Positions 58,442-64,000 of a stretch of DNA of 64,000 nt are shown piece after piece. Every line of letters begins with the position of its first letter. Position 1 is the stretch's first letter. The position numbers were made by a program, and so were the translations under genes. This stretch comes from Haliotis asinina (taxonomy: Eukaryota; Mollusca; Gastropoda; Lepetellida; Haliotidae), in contig NC_090288.1 in assembly GCF_037392515.1 (NCBI RefSeq), positions 10,271,969 through 10,335,968 of the forward strand. The letters run 5' to 3'. The notes below the pieces were generated by a model, which was not told the origin of the DNA, ran no database searches, and saw only the letters and a list, made by a program, of their open reading frames with translations.

Positions 58442-58890
58442 CGCTTTTCCCCCTGTTTGATATCACCCCTCACATGATACTTGCCAGTTAACTAATGTTA
58501 TTTGTCACTATCTCACGCCAAATACAAGATGATATGAAGGCACCCTGGATAACAGGATGGAACGTTGCTCACACAGTAAGCCATCGGTTCAAGTTGAAGA
58601 GTTCACACCAGAGTCTGTTTTGTGGACTTGGAAGTGATAACCCTAAACAATTAGCGATAACATTTACAACTTTGTTTTGAAAGAGTTCGCTCGCAGAGTC
58701 TTCTCATTTTCGCTATCTTCTGATCTATACCTAACATCAAATGATATATGAGTGTTTGAAATCAGTTATAAAATATCGTTCATGATATCGTTCAAGTTCA
58801 GAGTGAAAAATGTTCTCAAGCAAAATTAGACCTGCAGCTTTTAAATATAAAGGCAGACGCTCTACCACACGGCCACCGAACCGACGTAAG
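58442..58890. other. intergenic; tRNA-like scrap near 58852
   Basis: On the minus strand 58852-58886 reads GGCCGTGTGGTAGAGCGTCT, like a tRNA A box and anticodon stem. No B box follows. No gene recognised. Confidence 0.4.
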
Positions 58891-59634
58891 AAGTGGATAC
58901 TCGGCAGTGTGACATCAAGGTGATATTCCCAGTGTAGGCTCGGCAGTGTGACATCAAGGTCATATTCCTAGTGGATGGTGGGCAGTGAGACATCAAGGTA
59001 ATATTCCCAGTGGAGGCTCTGCAGTGTGGCATCAAGGTAACATTCCCAGTGGAGGCTCGGCAGTGTGACATCAAGGTGATATTCCCAGTGGAGGCTCGGC
59101 AGTGTGACATCAAGGTGATATTCCCAGTGGAGGCTCGGCAGTGTGATATCAAGGTGATATTCCTAGTGGATGGTCGGCAGTGAGACATCAAGGTCATATT
59201 CCCATTGGAGGCTCGGCAGTGTGACATCAAGGTGATATTCCCAGTGGAGGCTCCGCAGTGTGATATCAAGGTGACATTCCTAGTGGATGGTCGGCAGTGT
59301 GACATCAAGGTCATATTCCCAGTGGAGGCTCGGCAGTGTGACATCAAGGTAACATTCCCAGTGGAGGCTCGGCAGTGTGACATCAACGTCATATTCCCAG
59401 TGGAGGCTCGGCAGTGTGACATCAAGGTAATGTGTGACATCAAGGTAATATTCCCAGTGGAGGCTCGGCAGTGTGACATCAAGGTAATGTGTGACATCAA
59501 GGTAATATTCCCAGTGGAGGCTCGGCAGTGTGGCATCAAGGTAGCATTCCCAGTGGAGGCTCGGCAGTGTGACATCAAGACAATATTCCCAGTGGAGACT
59601 CGGCAGTGTGACATCAAGGTAATATTCCCAGTGA
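58891..59634 (+). repeat. 39-bp minisatellite, ~18 copies
   Basis: The unit contains GAGGCTCGGCAGTGTGACAT then CAAGGTRATATTCCCAGTG. Because 39 is divisible by three, frames stay open on both strands (13-residue repeats such as SHCRASTGNITLM on minus). Two units carry an extra 18-bp partial repeat near 59428 and 59485. The frames are artefacts of the repeat. Some units contain a perfect TCAAGGTCA. Confidence 0.97.
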
Positions 59635-59813
59635 ATGAGTGAGCGAGTTTAGTTTTACGTCGCAAATATTTAGTCCAGCTATATGGCGGTGGTCTGTAAA
59701 TAATCGAGTCTGGACCAGGAAATTGGGAACCGATGACATGTGTCAACCAAGTCAGCGAGCCTGACTACCCGATCCCGATTGTCGCCTCTTAGGACAAACA
59801 TGGGTTACTGAAG
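59634..59813 (-). mobile_element. SINE-A with internal deletion
   Basis: GAGTTTAGTTTTACGTCGCA tail through GATCCCGATTGTCGCC; the block around GATCAACAACATGAGC is deleted. It directly abuts the minisatellite and faces the next SINE-A head to head. Confidence 0.88.
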
Positions 59814-59821
59814 ATCACACT

Positions 59822-60049
59822 CGTGCAGGTTCCGGGGTAGAATGCGCCTTCAGCAACACATGCTTGCCATAAAAGGCGACTATGCTTGTCGTAAGAGGCG
59901 ACTAACGGGATCGGGTGGTCAATTGCGCAGATCGATGCTCATATTGTTGATTACTGTATTGTCTGGTCCAGGCTCTATTTACAGACCGCTGCCATATAGC
60001 TGGAATATTGCCGAGTGCGGTGTAAACCTAAACTCACTCACTCACTCAC
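59822..60049 (+). mobile_element. SINE-A with internal deletion
   Basis: GTTCCGGGGTAGAATGCGCC through the GTGCGGTGTAAACC/ACTC tail; the TTGGTTGACACATGTC block is missing. With the preceding copy it forms an imperfect inverted repeat. Confidence 0.9.
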
Positions 60050-60109
60050 ACATTTTCTTTGAAAATGTAATTATAACGCCGTGAAGATGTCTCATCTACA
60101 TGATACTCA

Positions 60110-60330
60110 TGTACTCATGTGGGCCATCGATACTGGGTCTTCGGTGTCAGTTACGAACGCTTCAACCACTAGCTGTAGGCTAACCCTCTGCCCTCAGCAT
60201 ATTGAACTGAAACAGGTCAATTAACACTGTTTTTTCTATTGTTTTTTTTTTCATCATCTCGTTATAATACTAACAGTTACTCTTTACAGATGTTCGCAAA
60301 CTATTTTTAATTGTATCTTTCCTGATCTAC
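60110..60330 (-). repeat. SINE-B head and flank, segmental duplicate
   Basis: 60115-60195 is a minus-strand SINE-B end (CTGGGTCTTCGGTGTCAG, ACCACTAGCTGTAGGCTAAC). 60140-60330 repeats 58060-58240. Confidence 0.8.
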
Positions 60331-60580
60331 ATGATACAGACGATTTTAAGTATAATATAAACATCAATAATAATTTCTCCCATTCTATTGGGACAGCTTG
60401 GGACACTTGAGCGGAGTCGCAACGCATTGCCCTTTGTTCACAACTGAATTTCCTAATCCCAAGGAACAAAGGCCTCACAATATTTGCCAACACCGCAACA
60501 AAGTGTCACTGTTACCACTAGCAAGAGCGGGTGCAGATAAACATGTTGTATAATACGGCTTTCTTTGTCAGGCTTAGTTG

Positions 60581-60833
60581 AGTGAGTGAGTTTAGTTTTA
60601 CGCCGCACTCAGCAATATTCCAGCTATATGGTGGTCTGTAAATAGTCGACCAGGCAATACAGTGATCAACAACATGAGCATCGATGTGCGCAATTGGGAA
60701 CCGATGACATGTGTCAAGCAAGTCAGTGAGTCTGACCACCCGATCCCGTTAGTCGCATCTTACGACAAGCATAGTCGTCTTTTATGGCAAGCATGTGTTG
60801 CTGAAGGCCTATTCTACCCTGGGACCTTCACGG
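60581..60833 (-). mobile_element. SINE-A, full length, with target-site duplication
   Basis: AGTGAGTGAGTTTAGTTTTA tail to TGGGACCTTCACGG head. Flanked by GTCAGGCTTAGTTG (60567-60580) and GTCAGGCTTATTTG (60834-60847), a 14-bp duplication with one change. Confidence 0.95.
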
Positions 60834-60849
60834 GTCAGGCTTATTTGTG

Positions 60850-63080
60850 ATAAGAATAATGTGGTCACGTGTACATTGATTTCAAACTTACTAAAATGTG
60901 TGAAAAAGAAATTATGTGAAGTAAGTAATTCACATCAAGGAAACACATGACCATCTTGCTTGAGCATAGGTTAAAAAAAGATGTGTCGTATGAACTGTTC
61001 ATATACATTTCCATGAAGTCAGGTACATATAAATGATAAATATCTAAAGTGTTTAAACATTTGCAAATTTGAAGAATTACATGTTTCCCCACTTAAGACA
61101 ATATTACATGTTTCAAACCCGAGTAAAGGAGGTACATGCTCTGAAACACACACACACAGAGTAGGATATATATATTTCTTGCTGTATTTTACGTTTAACG
61201 GTGCAGTAGCCGGCTTTTGGTCCTATGCAAGTAACGCGGTACGAGGGAGTAGTTTATTATAGGAGGCTGTACGACGCGATGACAACTGACATGCATCGGT
61301 AATTACCAAGGGGCCGAAGAAGTATGGCGCGATGACGCCCATGCAATCTGACGTCACGCAAAAATAATAATTAAAAAAAATACCACACTCATAACATACG
61401 AATCATACGCAAACTCGTTTCGTACACTTCGTATGTAATGAGACCTCGTGCAGTATTCTTTACTTATTGTCGCCTTAAAATTCGGTCCCGCGAAAGCGAT
61501 ATGACGAGAAAGCGACACACCGTAGTGTGACTCCTGGCTGTTGCGGTTTTCACGTGCAGCATGTGACTCGCTTCTTGTACTAAACTTTGAGCAGGCGACA
61601 CCACGCGGTCTCTCACCTCGGAAAGTTGACGAACCGCCCAGGTTGCTGTGATTAAATCAGATGCTTTCTTCTGACTTTGGGGGACCAGTGACTTTCACAA
61701 TATGCGATAGCTGCTTTTCAGTAGGACATTTGGTTTTGGACAAATGCGATGCAAGTACGATTTCTGAGCTGACAAACATTGAGAATGGATGGCAGGCGTC
61801 GCCAGCGACAGGTAGGACCTCACTAGCTGTGTTAGTTAGCCATATCAACAAAACTATTTGAGACAGTTGCTTGGCACCTCCCCAAACCAAACTTCTTCAG
61901 GGAAGATAGGACATCACATAGAACATAGTTTGTTTGTTGAAAATGGGAGTTTCGCTCGCACCCTTTTCTTTTTATATCTTAAATCTGGTTCACTTGTAGT
62001 CCTTGAGTAATATTCCAACACTGAAGTGAGTTCACTGGTTGTTTGTATACCTGTTCTAGGATACTGAATGTATATTTAGGGTGGAGTATGCACGTCATTT
62101 AGCAATTTTGTTATTTGATGGAGTTTGGGGGGGGGGGGGGTGGAAGCTATCATTGGAAACTGTATTGCTGTCACCATCTGTTGCTTTCCCAACAGTCGTT
62201 TGTCGGTCACATTGTCGTGATTATTAGAACGCTGCATCGGTTTGTTTTCACCGTCTCCTCTGAATCACCGTTCCATCTTAACAGTTGCCGTAATGTGTTG
62301 AAACCATTCTGTCTAGCCGAGAGTTTGTTCGCTGTTTCCATGCCCACATAATCAGTATGAACAGGACACGAACTCATTCTTCATTAGAATACTTTTAAAA
62401 TTAGAAATCGTTTAGGTTATTTGTAAACACATAACAAGAGCCGGCACTCACATATCCCTCGCACTACAGAGACTCTAGCAAACACTTGTACCAAAACATT
62501 AGAAGCAAGCACTTGCCATATCCATCACAGTACCTGGAAATGAGAAAGCACTTACCTTACACAACGAAGATTATTTGACACAAACGATAAATCTAATTGG
62601 GTAACGAAAATGTATTACTCATTGTGGTTTTAGTCACGTGTTTGTCACAAAATCCTCCCCAAAGTCATTTTACAATGCTTTATGGCAAAGATTAAAACGT
62701 GTATAGTCAGACCTTGAATCCACAGTTAATAGAGTCGCATAAAAGCACATTTTCCAGTTTTTATTTTTTTAACTACAGAGCAATACATCCATGATATTAA
62801 TCTCAGAAAATTCCTCCTGCTTCCATATTTAGATGCTTTAAACGTGATCTTGTGATCGAGAAGGACAGATATTATACATTCCAAGAGAAAACAGATTATG
62901 CCAGTTTGTACACTATATGTATCTGAGGATAAGTTTGACTTAATACACCAATTTTACGACAAAATAACTGCCACAATATTACAATACATTTCACACCATG
63001 TTCCAATTTAATCTGTAAATCAACAACAATAACACCGCTTATATCAGCGAACTCAGTATTCTCTCCATCAACTTGAAAAT
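60850..63080. other. intergenic; no gene recognised with confidence
   Basis: Poly-G run at 62128-62140. 61661-61813 is open in both directions and ends at a possible donor (ACAG|GTAGGA); its plus product (TFTICDSCFSVGHLVLDKCD) has no recognised domain. An acceptor-like TTTCCCAACAG is at about 62184-62194. None is strong enough to call. Confidence 0.4.
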
Positions 63081-63084
63081 ATAC

Positions 63085-63765
63085 ACTACATATCGTATCG
63101 CCGACAATATAATGCAATTTCATCTTGTATCTACAGTTCGGAACGTATCAAATACTCAGACTGTATCATGCAATTCCGCCTTATACGTACAGTAGAGGAC
63201 ATAAGATGTCGTCCGACAACTTCATACAGCTACAAATATATGTACACTACAGTACATATCATATATCCTCCGAGTATACCATGCATCTTCTATGTACAGT
63301 AGAGTATCCATCGTACCGCCTACTTGGAATGCAATTCCGTCGTGTATGTACAGTACAGCACATATCATATATCGTCCGAGTATTTGATGCAGCTACTACT
63401 TATATGTACAGTACAGTACACATCACATATCGTCCGAGTATATCATGCATCTTCTTGTATGTACAGTACAGTACATATCGTATAGACGACGTGAAATGCA
63501 ATTCCGTCTTGTATGTACAGTACAGTACATACCATATATCGTCCGAGTATTTCATGCAGCTGCTTCTTGTATGTACAGTACAGTACATGCCATGTCGTCC
63601 GAGTATTTGATGCAGCTACTACTTATATGTACAGTACAGTACATATCACATATCGTCCGAGTATACATGCATCTTCTTGTATGTACAGTACAGTACATAT
63701 CGTATCGCCGACGTGAAATGCAATTCCTCTTTTATGTACAGTACAGTACATATATCGTATTTAAT
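63085..63765 (+). repeat. ~55-bp minisatellite with palindromic core, ~12 units
   Basis: Units alternate between ATGCAATTCC-, ATGCATCTTC- and ATGCAGCTAC-type starts. Each contains TATGTACAGTACAGTACATA, which is nearly self-complementary, and most contain ATATCGTCCGAGTAT. Unit length varies from about 52 to 57 bp. Open frames here are artefacts. Confidence 0.95.
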
Positions 63766-63771
63766 GCAGTT

Positions 63772-63833
63772 GTGCGTGCGTGCGTGCGTGCGTTCGTCCG
63801 TCCGTCCGTCCGTCCGTCCGTCCGTCCGTCCGT
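63772..63833 (+). repeat. (GTGC)n(GTCC)n microsatellite
   Basis: GTGC units followed by about eleven GTCC units, ending directly at a splice acceptor (GTGCAG). Confidence 0.95.
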
Positions 63834-63837
63834 GCAG

Positions 63838-63922
63838 GTTGTCTTGACGCCTTCTTACCACGTGTCTATTTCACTGACCACAAAGGCAACAAACTGGTGT
63901 ATGAATATTTCAACGTGGGCAG
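63838..63922 (+). CDS. internal exon of an unidentified gene, possibly thioredoxin-fold
   Basis: An 85-bp stretch is bounded by acceptor GTGCAG (63832-63837) and donor GTGCGT (63923-63928). It enters with two bases and leaves with two bases. The open frame reads CLDAFLPRVYFTDHKG then NKLVYEYFNVG, which looks like real protein. The pattern FLPRVYF-D-KG-Y-YF recalls the region after the cis-Pro in AGR2/TXNDC12-type thioredoxin-fold proteins (PRILF-D-SGK), but this is tentative. The rest of the gene lies beyond the window or in unrecognised upstream exons. The GTCC array serves as the pyrimidine tract. Confidence 0.55.
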
Positions 63923-63929
63923 GTGCGTT

Positions 63930-64000
63930 GGTTGGTACGGGGGTGGGTGCGTGCCTACGTGCCTGCCTGGGTGCGTGCCTACTTTCGAGTGTGCCTGCCT
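63930..64000 (+). repeat. GTGCGTGCCT-type low-complexity sequence
   Basis: Interrupted GGGTGCGTGCCT and GCCTGCCT units continue to the window edge. Confidence 0.85.

Noticed and set aside
58862-59746. 294-codon minus-strand frame with 13-residue repeats
   Set aside because: It is the read-through of the 39-bp minisatellite; both strands are open and no start context, signal or splice sites support it.
1-64000. CRISPR arrays, bacterial operons, rRNA genes
   Set aside because: None seen; the direct repeats present are minisatellites or SINE tails in a eukaryotic setting.

Overview
The window looks like gene-poor, repeat-rich nuclear DNA of a gastropod mollusc, most likely an abalone (Haliotis). 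The assignment is an inference. It rests on more than 20 copies of SINE-like elements that end in a GCGGCGTAAAACTAAAC box plus an (ACTC)n tail, which I associate with abalone DNA, on short exons with GT-AG introns, and on abundant mollusc-type LINE debris. No bacterial operons, CRISPR arrays or rRNA genes are present.

Two multi-exon genes can be read in full. (1) 13695-16993 (minus): a 3-exon gene for a 616-residue secreted or membrane-anchored protein with an IgGFc-binding N-terminal domain, a Thr/Ser-rich stalk, a short helical segment and a C-terminal hydrophobic segment. (2) 48633-56141 (minus): an 8-exon aldo-keto reductase of 371 residues with the whole catalytic tetrad (D64, Y69, K95, H137).

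Between them lies a rearranged duplication cluster. A second IgGFc-domain gene sits in inverted orientation at 42897-44867 (plus). It has lost its signal-peptide exon and carries a 5-base deletion in exon 2. A detached exon 1 with a damaged splice donor is at 35185-35227, and a promoter/intron-1 relic without exon 1 is at 41030-41210. Copies of the 3' flank (about 30.2, 35.6-36.1 and 44.9-46.0 kb), the distal 5' flank (33.7-34.1, 39.7-40.3, 46.05-46.4 kb) and a segment called X here (23.34-24.0 plus, 31.17-31.27 minus, 37.66-38.33 minus) show that a unit of about 6-10 kb was duplicated in tandem and also inverted. The overall arrangement is an inverted duplication centred near 29-31 kb. A candidate minus-strand gene for a single-pass membrane protein with Ig-like features (33015-33647) lies inside the cluster.

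Layout: 1-13.6 kb, intergenic with SINE fragments and one small hypothetical ORF; 13.7-17.1 kb, intact IgGFc gene; 17.4-28.7 kb, repeats (41-bp minisatellite, tetranucleotide arrays, LINE fragments, an LTR-like fossil, segment X); 28.7-46.4 kb, duplication cluster with nested LINEs and a MITE-like hairpin; 46.4-47.0 kb, tRNA-like sequence and Jockey-like LINE relic; 48.5-56.2 kb, aldo-keto reductase; 56.3-63.8 kb, SINE-dense with 39-bp and 55-bp minisatellites; 63838-63922, one confident-looking exon of a gene that continues past the window.

The most interesting signals are the inverted IgGFc gene pair with a near-identical tract, a palindromic promoter motif kept in two copies, and two SINEs in the aldo-keto reductase gene that sit exactly on splice sites. 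One of them duplicated the exon end plus splice donor as its target site, so that its GTGAGT-type tail now forms the donor.
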